From NCBI GenBank assembly GCA_027422505.1, contig JAPQWV010000017.1, forward strand, positions 19,593,501 to 19,657,500: a DNA stretch of 64,000 nucleotides, in the 5' to 3' direction. The translations under genes were made by a program, and so were the position numbers. The notes beneath the pieces are model-generated. The model made no database searches. It saw nothing but the letters and a program-made list of their open reading frames with translations, and was not told where the DNA came from. Below are positions 37,522 to 48,822 of this stretch, piece after piece. How positions within the stretch are numbered: position 1 is the stretch's first letter; each line of letters begins with the position of its first letter. This stretch comes from Craterostigma plantagineum (lineage: Eukaryota; Streptophyta; Magnoliopsida; Lamiales; Linderniaceae).

Positions 37522-38218
37522 GGTGCAAATAGGAAAAAAGGTCCCAATGGAATTACCCTTTAAAACTCTAACAAAAACTTCATCAAAATCTAGGAGAAAT
37601 TTAAGGGTGTGTTTGGTTTAATGATTTTAGCGAGGAATGGATAAGAATAGAAAAGGAAAGTAATTTTGTTGTTTGGTTGATTAGAGAAATAGGTTGAGAA
37701 AAGAAAAAAGAACTAAACTTAAGTTAATGTTAAAGTAAAAAAACCATAGAAAAGCTAGCGAAAATCATTTTCACTTTTCTCTTTTAACTCTCAGCATTTT
37801 TTTTGTTTTCACTTTAACTCTTAGCATCAGTTTCATCCTCAAAGTGTACGACATAAACCTACAACCAATTGATTGAGAAGCCTCCGACAATTTCCAGATT
37901 TGGTAAATCGTTACCGAACAATAGAAATGACGGTTATAATCTTTTGGAACAGTCGTCCACTCAGTTAAAAGCTCGAGGCCAAAAATTACAACTGATGCAA
38001 CAAGAAGCTAAAAATGTACAAAGTGCGACTTTATATCCACAATTATTAAGCAACAACAAACAAAAAAACTCTATGCTACTAAAGCTTCATTACCAAGACT
38101 GTAACATAGTATCTAAAGATGCCTGAGATATCGAGAAGCTAACGTTATATCAGTTTCAATCTTTCTATAATTTATAAAATGTCGAAATATCATTACAGTC
38201 ATCACCGAGCACGTACAA
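37522..38218. other. Intergenic downstream of the CHZ gene
   Basis: Contains GGTGTGTTTGGTTTAATGA near 37605, a sequence style common at plant MITE ends, but no partner end was found. A small plus-strand open frame (37869-38126) has no domain. The right part should hold the 3' UTR of the CHZ gene. Confidence 0.35.
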
Positions 38219-41200
38219 CTAGTCGCTGTTCTCGTCGTCATCTGCAAATATGAAGGGATCATCGATACTTGTTAGAGACATAAACTCTCGTTAATTACCG
38301 ATAAAAAAATGGGATTTTAATTTTATCTACCCCCATAAAATTCTTCGCTTTCCTCATCTTCGTCATCGTTGTCGTCATTATCTTCCTCTTCCTCCTCCTC
38401 ATCATCCTTTTTCTCCTCACCGACATCATTTTCGAACTTCTTTGTCTCCTTCACTTTCTCGTTACTGTCACTTATTTCATCGTCACTTTCTTCTTTCTTT
38501 TTCTTATCTTTTGCGATGCCCTTCTCATTTTTAGAACTCTTTGCATGATTTGGAGGAGGAGACATGAAGCTAACTGTTGATCTTCTCCTCGAACTTGATA
38601 TAATGTTGCTCGTGTCGATCCCCTCGAGTTCTCTTGCCCTTTCTTTTCTTTTTCTGCAATCTTTGATTTCTGAACGAAAGCATGAAATTAGAGGAATCGA
38701 GCCAAACCAATGCAGATCATAGATCAGCGGAGAAAAAACGATATATGTATCATTTTATCTGTATGTATATATATTCTCTTTCCAATATGGGCTCTTACCA
38801 AATACTACAACAACGGTACCGATTTTTTTACCTTTCTCGGATGGGTTTTTTGAAAGGCCTTCCTTTGAAAGGACTCCTTGCAACTCCTCTACAATAAATG
38901 CTTCTCGTTCGTCGTCAGGCACTTGCTTAGCCTTCTTGTAGATGGAAGGAGGAATACTGGACATGCAATAAGCAAACATAACAATTCTTGGCAATAAAAA
39001 CGATCAAATCGTAATGGCAAAGGAAAGTACAAAGTGTTGGGGGGACAAATTCGGAATGAACTATGGTCACCTCATGCCAAAGCATAACATGATGAAATCA
39101 GAACTAACTGTTGATTCTTGATATTTGACATCGGCATTCCCATGCATAAAGTTTTCTAATTTTCCTACGTTAGCTTTATACTATTTTAGATTAGTATATT
39201 TATATAAGATCATCACGTTAAAACTGGCAAACTCTGATGCACTTGTACTTGCCACAACAAACGTTTTAGCAGAACCACAAGGAAGGAAACAAGGAGATGT
39301 ATACCTCATTCCACAAGCTTTTATAATTGACTTGAGATTATCAACCCCTGTCCCATATCCAGGAGCTGATTTTGCATTTCTCTGCAGATTAAATTAAATA
39401 TATAGTAAAAAACAATATAAAGGAAAACAAGTGTGAGCCACAAAGTTTAGTAGAGGGTTTAGTAGTGTCTGAAATATATAACACAAACCTGAGCTTGTTT
39501 AGCACCAGATGACTGTGACTGCTCATCTTGAGATGTACTCCCATCCTCGTCAGAAGCAATTTCCTTTTTCTGTGACTTTGAAGTACTGTTCTGCTTCTTG
39601 CATGAGATGCTATGATCATTGTCCTCAGCTGTTTTCCGTTTCTTAGGCTCTTTAGAGTTCACAATTTTTCGTTTAGGAGCAGCTTCTTTTCTAGGCTTTT
39701 CTTCACTATCAGACGGGCCAGATTCTTCTTCACTGCTGATTTTTTCAGATTTTCTAGTTTGTGAGCCCTTGGACAATTTCTGCTTTGCGTCTTTTGCAGG
39801 TTTGGAGCTCTGAGAGGCCTTCTTCTCAAAATCTTTTGCAGATTTGGAGCTTTTTTCGGGTGAATTTAATACCTGTATAACAGCGATCTGATAAGGAACC
39901 AATATATAATAAGTTAGATTTTGACTTCTACAGAAACCTCTTTCCACCTTATCTATTTCTTGACTTATGAACTTCTTAAAAGAGTCGAGCACATTTTTCT
40001 CAAGTCCAAGATCCTCCTCAAGAAGTCGACGAACACCTACTAGAGTTGTGGACCTGAAAAATACGCAAAAAATTGTAAAAAAAAGTTAACTTACAGATGA
40101 TATAGCACATCAGAAAGAAAGTCGGGAACTCGGCATAAGCTCTAAGGATACTTCTCTGTATTATATGTTCAAGTAACGAAATGAGCAGCAAAACTAAATC
40201 ACAGTCAGATTATCTATCCATACTCAGAGTTAGCCAGAAAATAATCAGCTCTTCTCTGAATTGCCTTCTTAATCTTGCTCTTGTCCACAGTAGATTCTCG
40301 AGTGCCAGATTCAGATTTAGGGGCTAGAACTCCCATTATAGGGGAGTCCTCCATTATTTTCTCTTCCTCGGTAATAGAATCTTTAGGGCTGTTCTTTGTT
40401 TCAAGTTGTTCTGGCACTATACTTATTTCTTCTTGATTCAAGTTCGCATGCTTCTCTACATCCTCAGAGGCTTTTTCAGTGTTCCCATCATCAGTGCCTT
40501 TTAGTTCCTGCAATTCGGTATACAACAAAGGAAACGGTCAAGATACTTATTGGATATTGCAGGTTCAGATAATCAAGCTTCACATAGTTTATGTCTTTCT
40601 CCATCTTGAAGCTTCTCAGATGCAAATAGTATTGAGATATATATATTTGAAGGTCCCATCTCAAATACAATCTTAGGTGGATAGTTTGGCTGATTCCACT
40701 TGATAATCTCAACACCATATTAGAATGACCAAAAGACAGCATTTTTCGATCATGTATGAGCCTCTTTATTTTAAGTCGTTTGATATTCTATTTCCGATTA
40801 TCATAATCTCACCAGTCAGTAAAGAGCAATAGATATAAAACATCGACAGAAGATACATAGCATGCCATCATATAGGTTGTGCCATCATTGATTTATATAT
40901 CAAGTTAATTGAATATTTGAAATCTTTTACCAACGTAGATAACATCCTCAACAGTATATTTTAAACGTAATGAATGTCAAACAGAAAGACAATTGCAAGC
41001 ATGTCTTGCCACAGGGGATCCTATGCGAGTCCCATGAAAACAAGATAGCTCAGTAGCTGATCGGGAAAAATCTATTGATAACACGCTCAAGCAATGGCCA
41101 TTCTACACGCAGCAAAAACATTTCCAAATCAAGACATAAGCCATCAAGCAAAAGTTAAATCCCGTGTTGTTATCAGTTATCAGAAATTTCAAGAACTTCA

Positions 41201-42022
41201 AGCAAAGTAAATATTCACAAACGATAATTTCCAATACCAAACTAAGTCCTATAAAAAGGTCGTTTTAAAACGTGTAATATTCAACACTTCACGTTATTTC
41301 AGATTTCGAAATAAAAACGTTGTGCAAGAAGAGATTCAACTTCAACAATCATAAATGATGCAAGATACAACAGTAATTACACAACAGCACAAGTAGAATC
41401 AGAAAAGGATCCGCTGGAACTTTTCAGTTTGACTAATTAATAATACATGACAGAACAGAAAAAACCAGTAAAGGATTACCGAACTCAATTTGACTAAGTA
41501 AGTCCCAAAATCACAAATAAAATCGGTCAAAGGATTCACTGAAGCTGAACTCACATCCAGTCATATAGCATATGACGAACTCTAATTGCTGGAAGATTAA
41601 CACACTCCAAAGAAGTTCGCATATCCAACAATGAAAACACAGATCCCAGCAGCTAATATAACGAAGAATAAAGCAACGAGAAGCAAATGTGCTAATACGG
41701 TGCTTACCTTTGTCAAGAACTCGCGAATGAAATTTTTGTGCGCATCCAAAGCAAACTTTTGGAGCCCTAAATCCTTCTCCAAAAGTCTTCTTACAGATCC
41801 CAACGTTAGTGTACTGCAATTAGAGCAAAACCATAAAAAAACACAGGAAAAGGGCAAAACCATTACTATCTCTCCATACAAACTACGGATAGTTTCACAA
41901 AATGAATTAGTGGGGAACAAAGAAAGTTACTCGGTGTTTTCTTTGAAATGTTGGGCGCGAGAGCTCAGAGCGACTTCTAGCTTCTGCTCAAACCCTTGCT
42001 GTTTTCCTTCTTGTTCTTCCAT
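38219..42022 (-). CDS. CHZ-domain protein (HIRA-interacting protein 3-like) with two DEK-C-like repeats, 9 exons
   Basis: CHZ-motif proteins are chaperones for H2A.Z-H2B dimers; a nuclear chromatin role is inferred. Exons (minus): 42022-41931, 41813-41708, 40507-40224, 40053-39948, 39872-39489, 39381-39305, 38956-38832, 38669-38331, 38241-38219; 511 residues, all phases consistent. Residues 31-66 and 161-196 are two copies of a DEK C-terminal-like unit ('[17 protein letters not shown]' and '[17 protein letters not shown]'). Residues about 197-324 are a Lys/Ser/Glu-rich disordered stretch. About 335-430 contains '[11 protein letters not shown]', '[12 protein letters not shown]', then '[18 protein letters not shown]', which fits the CHZ motif. 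The C-terminus is a run of Glu and Asp, as in histone-binding tails. Both DEK-like units sit on 106-nt exons of equal phase. The first Met opens '[21 protein letters not shown]' and has no upstream in-frame rival. Confidence 0.85.
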
Positions 42023-42116
42023 AGAAGCTTGCAAATAACTAGTCAACTAAGCTCGACGACGACGCGCGAATAGTTTGCGAACAGGAGTGAGGGCTTCCGT
42101 GCTGTGCCATTTTGGT

Positions 42117-42184
42117 GCAATATATATAGTTAAATCAAATGTCAGGACGAAATGGATACTGATAGGCACACGAACGACGTCGTT
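42117..42184 (-). promoter_or_regulatory. Likely core promoter of the CHZ gene: TATA-like run and ACGACGTCGT palindrome
   Basis: On the gene's strand a TATATATAT-type run at about 42119-42129 lies about 100 bp before the ATG. The AACGACGTCGTT palindrome at 42173-42184 is another 50 bp upstream. The positions are plausible, but function is inferred. Confidence 0.4.
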
Positions 42185-42636
42185 ATTGCGATTTGGCATT
42201 TGATGAAAATGGAAAATGCTATTAATCAGTCTTATTTATCTACTAGTAATTTTTCGCACTTTATTATATGATTTAATATATTATGTTGCTCTTAATTTTT
42301 AGATTTATTATTTATTATCGAATTGATGAAAAATAATCTATAACTACATAAAAGGAAAATAATGTTTAGGGAGTGTAAGTATAATAAATAAAAAATATAA
42401 AGGTAACATGAAAATTATTAGTGTAATCTATAAATACTTGAATAAAAAGTTACAAATCAGTACTCATGTCACAAAATTTTACAGATAGGTACCGATTTAT
42501 TGTTTGTACCAGTTTATGTGACCGTACCTTTATATGGGTGGATACCATATCTGCCTTTATACCGTACCATATACAGTTGCTAAAGGATACCTAAATATGC
42601 TAATACGACATACCATTTTCTTCAATGTATTACGTA

Positions 42637-45600
42637 TAGAGATGTCAAACGGGCCGGCCCGCCCCAACCCGCCTCAACCCGCCATTAAGCGGGGCGGGGC
42701 GGGCCAGCCCACCAACGTAACGGGCTACTAAATCAGTAGCCCGTCCCGCCTCGTGGCGGGGTGGCGGGCTAGCGGGGCAACCCGCCAAACTTCGAATCTA
42801 AACCAATATTTAAATAAATAACGGACACTGCGGAATAATTCAGATCAAAATACGTTCTTCAAAAATCAAAATATACTTAATAACACTGATTTTCGAAGAA
42901 TAAGCAAATCCACAAATTCATAACTAAATATTTAGGTAAACCTATGATGAAAAGCTTCAAGAACTTCATTCCTCAATCTGCGAATTCATCTCTTTATCTT
43001 CGTTGATAACTTCTAAAGTATTCGATCCTTCCCCATCGCAAGATATACTGCTCTTTCTTCCATCCTCTTCATGATCTATATATAAAACACACTAAAAATT
43101 AATAACAGTAATTGAAGTCACAGAAAAAGCAAAATCAATAACGCTTCAATAAACTACCATTCATAGTGTAACCATGTAACCAATTGCGGGTGCAGATAAG
43201 GGCTTGCACATTTTTAGGAAGTGTACGACTTCTGTATTTAGTGAGCACTCGGGCACCAATGGAAAAAGCTGATTCTGACGCCACAGTTGTTATGGGGATA
43301 GCCAAAACATCGCGTGCCATTACTGCAAGAGTTGGGTACCGATGTTTATTATTCATCCAATACCCTAGGACATCCATATCTTCATAATGTGCAAACTCAA
43401 GCTTCGGCTCATCTAAGTAGAGATCCAACTGAGATTTTCCTGCATTTGTTGCAGTCCTACTCTCATATTCTTTAATTTCCTGCACAATAAATCATGAGAA
43501 GTGTAGATAAAAAAAACAATATATGCAAAAGAAAATGCAAAAGAAGTTTAAAAAAATAGAACACTTACATCAAAGATTCTTTTTCCTTTGAGTTTAGAAC
43601 TCCCAGCACTTTGGGTTTGAAGTGTAGACGAAGGAGAGTGTGTCTGTGTACTTGTTTCCGTGGCTATCGAATATTCTTCAAAGAGCTTGTAAAGCCTCCT
43701 CTCCACGAGCGATAGTTTCTCGTCGCATTTAAGATGATCAAACTCAACCTTTGAATAAAAATACCTCAACATTGAAAGCTTTATTCAAGGGTCAAGAACA
43801 GCCCCAAATGCTAGTATCGTACTATATTGAGTCCAATACTTATCGAACTTATCTTTCATCCTCGTGCACATATCACTAATTACGACATCTTCGTTCAATA
43901 AGTTTTCCTTCAACAGAACTTCAATTTTCCAAACTTGCATGAAGTATATATTTGATGTAGGATACGAAGAACCGGAAATCAAGTTGGTAGTATCATAAAA
44001 TGGCTCAAGGAACTCGCATATTTTCTCAGCTCTTAACCATTCTTCACTTGTAGGACAATACTTATAGCTTCTGTCATTCAATTGAAGAGACGCAAAATCC
44101 TTCTTGTATTTGATGGCGCTATCCAACATCAAATAAGTTGAATTCCAACGAGTAGGTACATCTAACCGCAAACTAATACTCGTATCAATACCCCCAACCG
44201 TTGTCACACATTCATCGAATTTCTTGAGCCTACTCTCAGACCCTCTCACATACTTCACTGATTCTCTAATCTTCTGCAATGCTACGCTAGCCACTTTCAA
44301 ACCTTCTTGAACAATAAGATTCAATATATGTGCAGAACATCGAATATGAAAAAACTCCCCATCACACAACAAGCTATTATTAAAAGAGAGCTGTTCTTTT
44401 AGAATATCTTGCATACTATCATTGCTAGATGCATTATCCAATGTCAAAGAGAATACCTTTTTCTCGATACATTCCTCAGTAGTGCATGCAGTCCAAACAT
44501 CTGACGTTAAACATATCCTACTCTGAATGCTACCCAAAGCATGCTTGAGTTTCTGCTTCTCTCGAATATATATTTTTGAAATATTCGAAACTAATGTGAT
44601 TCTAGAAATGCAACCAACATCAGGATTAATGTACTTGGCGCAAGCTCTAATCCCATCATATTCAACAAATGAAAATGGCAAATCATGCCTTATAACTGCA
44701 CAAATCACGCGCAATTTTTTGGTCTATTTTTCTAGACCTTACCTTTCCTTCATGATCAACAACCATTTGACCGATGTCGTGAAACTTTACCATTGCACAT
44801 TTTTCAAGGTGGCGCTTCATAGAAGATGTCCCGTATTGTTTTCCTCCGACCCTATACTCTGTTTTGCAACCTTTGCATTGTGCCCTTTGTACACCGTCTT
44901 TTCCGATTCTATTCTTTGTAAAATAATTCCATACGTCTGAATATTCTTTCCGCTTCTTCCCCGAGCCTTGGGAGTCTGTAGTAACTTCCACCTCCGCATT
45001 CTCATTTACGTTGGTACTCTGATTTAATGAAGACGAATCCATAAGGATCCTGAAAAAAAAAAGAAAATGGAAAATATAAATGGCTTAATATAATGCGTTG
45101 GCTAACAAATAAATAATCACTACAGCAGAAGGACCGTCGAATATCATCACAAGAGCAATATCAACATATGTCTAAGCAAGGATCTAATCAATACATCCAA
45201 TAGCCTATACTGTAGCGAGCAAAACAGTTGTCTAATATCAGTAGAAAACAACCAAAGCTTAATCGGATTAGTATTTACATATCTAGAACAAATCCTCACC
45301 TGTGTGAGATCTGAGATGTAGGCAATCGACGTTCACCTCTGAATAGATAATTTCCAGCTTGCTAATTTCTTTGATGCAATCGGCTGTGGGCTGTCGCTAT
45401 TATTAGGGTTTGGGATGAGAATTAATAACCATTACTTAAAATAACATATATTTACTCTTAATACTATTATATTTTTATTTTGAAATTATTAAATTTAGCG
45501 GGCCAAACCCGCCCCAACCCGCCCCAGCCCGTGTCAGCCCGCAACCCAAACGGGCTGGCCCGAGTAGACCCGCCTTTAAACGGGCCTTAAACCTATCAAC

Positions 45601-45667
45601 CCAGCCCACTAATTTTTAACAGCGCTGCAGGCCAACCCGACGGGCTTGGCCCATATTGACAAGTCTA
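42637..45667 (-). mobile_element. hAT transposon (RICESLEEPER-like) with broken transposase, perfect 8-bp target duplication
   Basis: Starts TAGAGATGTCAAACGGGCC and ends GGCCCATATTGACAAGTCTA. It is flanked by a perfect duplication ATTACGTA (42629-42636 and 45668-45675). 3031 bp. Ends are packed with GGCGGG/CCCGCC repeats, like several non-autonomous elements in this window. The minus strand carries a hAT transposase relic (43135-45042). Confidence 0.92.
43135..45042 (-). pseudogene. hAT transposase pseudogene (zf-BED / RICESLEEPER type)
   Basis: On the minus strand: BED zinc finger in 44683-45042 (VWNYFTK ... CKGC ... MKRHLEKC). Then 43785-44714 holds the core, with 'TSDVWTACTTEE', 'LTLDNASSND', 'IRCSAHILNLIVQEGL' and 'DVPTRWNSTYLMLD'. 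Next 43548-43772, then 43135-43485 with '[21 protein letters not shown]', the dimerisation motif. Defects: a frame change between the BED part and the core near 44700; an apparent in-frame loss of roughly 45 residues after 'TSDVWTACTTEE', judged against remembered RICESLEEPER-type proteins; and a TGA directly after 'AFGAVLDP' where the family has Arg (one transition from CGA). The last junction may be a genuine intron. The product should be non-functional. Confidence 0.87.
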
Positions 45668-45830
45668 ATTACGTACCACAATACGATGCTATATGATACC
45701 TAAATGTACTAATACGGCGTACGTGCGGCAGATTGGGTACCTATGTGCAAAAATTTATCCTGAGATGGTACTAAATTACAAATTTTTTTATCCAAATGAG
45801 TATTTATGTGTAAAGACCCTCAAATTATTA

Positions 45831-46234
45831 AAGTAACTAAATTAAAAATAGAGAAACTAAATTGCAATTGGCAGTTTATAGCCACCCACCCCACATGTGT
45901 GCTTAAAGACTCGACAGGTCAGCGGGTGGAGCGCCAAGTCAACGTTTGGGTCAAAATACAGTGTCGGGTCGTATAATCCCTAAATTGCCATTTTTTTAAA
46001 GTTAATGTCCTATTTTGCCAACGACTATGCCCACCTTAGTTACAGGACGAAAGCCTTATGCATATTATATAATATATCCGATGGAAAAAATAATAGGCAT
46101 CCTATATATTGTTGTTAAGCTATTTTCTGAAAACATACTCAAGAAAAAACGTCTACTTGTAAGTACAATTCAAATTGTGCGAGTAACAAATATATTTAAC
46201 TAGTACTATTTGCACATTCAATGCATAATTTATA
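45831..46234. other. Intergenic, no recognisable feature
   Basis: Non-coding AT-rich sequence between two GTACC-family copies. A 62-codon plus-strand frame (46015-46203) shows nothing recognisable. Confidence 0.4.
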
Positions 46235-46640
46235 AATGGGGTCTTTACACATAAATACTCATTTGCATAAAAACTTGTAATTCAGTACCCTGTCAGTATT
46301 TTTTATATGTAGGTACCTAATAGAATAAATTTTTTACACATAGTTACCCGATCCACTGCAGATACGCCATACAACACATTTAGGTACTCTATAGCAATGT
46401 ATTTTGGTACGTAATACGTTGAGAAAATTGTACGTCATATATAACACAATAAGGTACCATATAGAAATCGTGTAGGGTACTGTATAAACGTGTGACGTGG
46501 TACGCAATACACACATAAAAAGGTACGACAAGACTGAGAAAATTGGTACAAACAGTAAAACGGTACCTATCTGTAAAAATTTCTGACATATGTACTGATA
46601 TGTAAATTTTTTATTCAATTGGATATTTTCTATAGATGTC
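46235..46640. repeat. GTACC-rich repeat family, copy D
   Basis: Opens GTCTTTACACATAAATACTC and closes CAATTGGATATTTTCTATAG. Same word order as copy B at 19645-20100. No open frame with known content. Confidence 0.65.
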
Positions 46641-47371
46641 ACTATATAAATAGAAGATTAATGTGTTTAATTATTTTTATGTAGAAAATGTGTTCCTGTA
46701 TTTAATCAATTCATTAAAAAATAAAATTAGTTTAAATTTAATGTGTATTAAAAATATTTCCTGTTTATTATTAATAGATAGTGGGTGGTTATTTATATTA
46801 CAATATATAAATGGTGAGGGTGAGATACAAACCGTCAATTCCAAATTAATTTGGTCGGTAGATTTCTCATTAATTAATAAAATAATAATAACATCAATTA
46901 GTGTTACCATCCACTAACACAATATTTTTATATTTCCAAATTTGTCTTTCTATTTTTAGTATTATGATTTCTTTATTAAATATAGATAATATTTTATAGC
47001 ACATATATCGGCTGTGCAAGAAAATACTAGTACTAATAATAGATAGTGTGTGGTTAGTATTTTCAATAGTTATTAATCAAAAAATTATAACTGACTAATT
47101 GATACACCAAATCCAACAGGAAATTAAGATATGTATTTCACGGGTTAAGTCGTAAATATTCATAATAATTGGGTTTAATTGTAATTCCCTCACACAAAAA
47201 AATCTAGCCGAACGAAGGATATCGCGATATATAAACAAAATAGAGAAAGGAGAATTAGGGTTCTTGTAGGTTCGTTTCGTTCTTTCAGAATCCACACGCA
47301 TTTACATTCTCAGCCAAATCCCATCCGTGAAATTCGACCTCGATTCGATTAGCTAGCAAACCGTATTCACG
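46641..47371 (+). promoter_or_regulatory. AT-rich region upstream of the MBS1-like gene, with a TATA-like site
   Basis: ATATATAAAC at 47227-47236 lies about 135 bp before the start codon and is followed by a purine-rich leader (GAGAAAGGAGAA). The remaining sequence to 46641 is AT-rich without genes. Confidence 0.4.
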
Positions 47372-47686
47372 ATGACCGGAAAAGCGAAGCCGAAGAAGCA
47401 CACGGCCAAGGAAATCGCCGCGAAGTTAGACGCGGCGACGACGAATCGCGGCGGAGGTAAGGCTGGTTTGGCCGATCGTACTGGCCAGGAGAAGGGCGGC
47501 CACGCCAAGCTTGAGTGCCCGCACTGTAAGATCACCGCGCCGGACATCAAGTCCATGCAGATCCACCACGAAGCTCGCCACCCGAAACTCCCATTCGAGG
47601 AGGCCAAGCTCAATAATCTCCACGCCGTTGTTGTCCCTGAATCCTCCAAGCCCAAGCCAGGCGTTCGAGGCAGCTTAAAGAAGTAG
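47372..47686 (+). CDS. MBS1: Small C2H2 zinc-finger protein of the METHYLENE BLUE SENSITIVITY (MBS) type
   Basis: Arabidopsis MBS1 is a small cytosolic/nuclear zinc-finger protein needed for responses to singlet oxygen. This 104-residue protein is uninterrupted in one exon. It opens 'MTGKAKPKKHTAKEI', continues 'TTNRGGGKAGLADRTG' and ends 'SKPKPGVRGSLKK', as remembered for MBS proteins. One C2H2 finger: C49, C52, H65 or H66, and H70 within 'CPHCKITAPDIKSMQIHHE'. Both tails are Lys-rich. The first ATG after the leader is used. Which paralogue (MBS1 or MBS2) cannot be settled. Confidence 0.9.
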   Translation: MTGKAKPKKHTAKEIAAKLDAATTNRGGGKAGLADRTGQEKGGHAKLECPHCKITAPDIKSMQIHHEARHPKLPFEEAKLNNLHAVVVPESSKPKPGVRGSLKK

Positions 47687-48822
47687 TTTCTCGCGGTCAA
47701 GTAATCAACATCTCCTGCTTTTGTTGGCTGCATTGATATCCATAATGTTAAATCGGTATTGTTCGTCTTTTGGTGTGGTGTACCATGCCCTTGTGCTGTT
47801 GTGTCTTCTTTTGTTTTTTTACTAAGCTATATTTTTGTTTTCTGTCAATGGCAATGATGAAAAAGACGCATGTAATCTGTTTGTTGTCATGCTTGAGTGG
47901 GGCTATGTTACTTGTTTATCGTCGTGCTAGTTAATTTCTTTTTCTTTTGCTCTTGCTTTTGTTTGTCGGAATTTTCGATTCGGTTTGTACACATGTTTTC
48001 TTCAAACTTGATTGATGAAGGGATTTTGGTGAAGGAGAAGTAGGAGAGTAGTTAAAGAAAGGAAATGATGCATATAGAGAACTGGGATTTCATTCGCTCG
48101 TCTAATTTAAACGCTCGACCTTAAATCCTAGTACGCTGTCGTTTCCTTTTGGCGTAGGATTTGGTATGTTTCTTTTAAGGTCTATACAATTCCTTGATGG
48201 AATTTGTTTGTTCTTTCTGATACATCCGACCTTGCTTAGTGAATTCTCACCATTTTCCTTGTCCGTGTTCATGCTTTCTCATATAACCTGTTATCTGATT
48301 GCATAGCTTACTCTGCTCTTTCTAATATTTACAGTGCAAAGTAATGTTAAACAATGGTGATTATTTGCGAATAATTTAGCTTGCTGATTTTAAGACATCC
48401 TTTGAATATGCTTTGATGTTGATTATGTTCGGGCCGATATGCCACTTTTTTTTTTTTCCTTATATTGGCATTATCACAAGGGTGTGCTATTAATCGGATA
48501 CGCAGAACAGATGAGAAAGGGTTTTATATCTTTTTCCTTACATTCGTAGCTCACTCTCAAACATGTAAAAGCTGTCATTTAACCATGTATAATAATTATA
48601 GAACGCAAGTCTTCAAATCTTCCAAGTGATAAATAGAACCACCGTCGAATATCAAGAAAAATAAGGAGGAACAAACCCTAAAAAACCAACCTTTGAACGA
48701 ATCTGAGCACGCTTATGTCCGAATCGAACCGATTTTTTCCTTTTACAGAAGTTCGAGAACTGTATTCAAGTACCTAATAGTACAACAGACATGTCCTTGA
48801 ATCTGTTTTCTCGTCGCTGAGC
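47687..48822. other. Intergenic between convergent MBS1-like and aspartic protease genes
   Basis: 3' flanks of both genes; the first 200-300 bp, T-rich, probably form the MBS1-like 3' UTR. No further gene or repeat recognised over about 1.1 kb. Confidence 0.45.

Larger units (their letters stand above)
42425..45819. repeat. GTACC-rich repeat family, copy C, split by a hAT transposon
   Basis: The left part (42425-42636) and right part (45668-45819) join across one copy of the 8-bp hAT target duplication to form a member of the GTACC family. Left words include ACAGATAGGTACCGATTTATTG; right words include GGGTACCTATGTGCAAAAAT and GAGTATTTATGTGTAAAGAC. Orientation matches copy A and is opposite to copies B and D. 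Confidence 0.6.
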
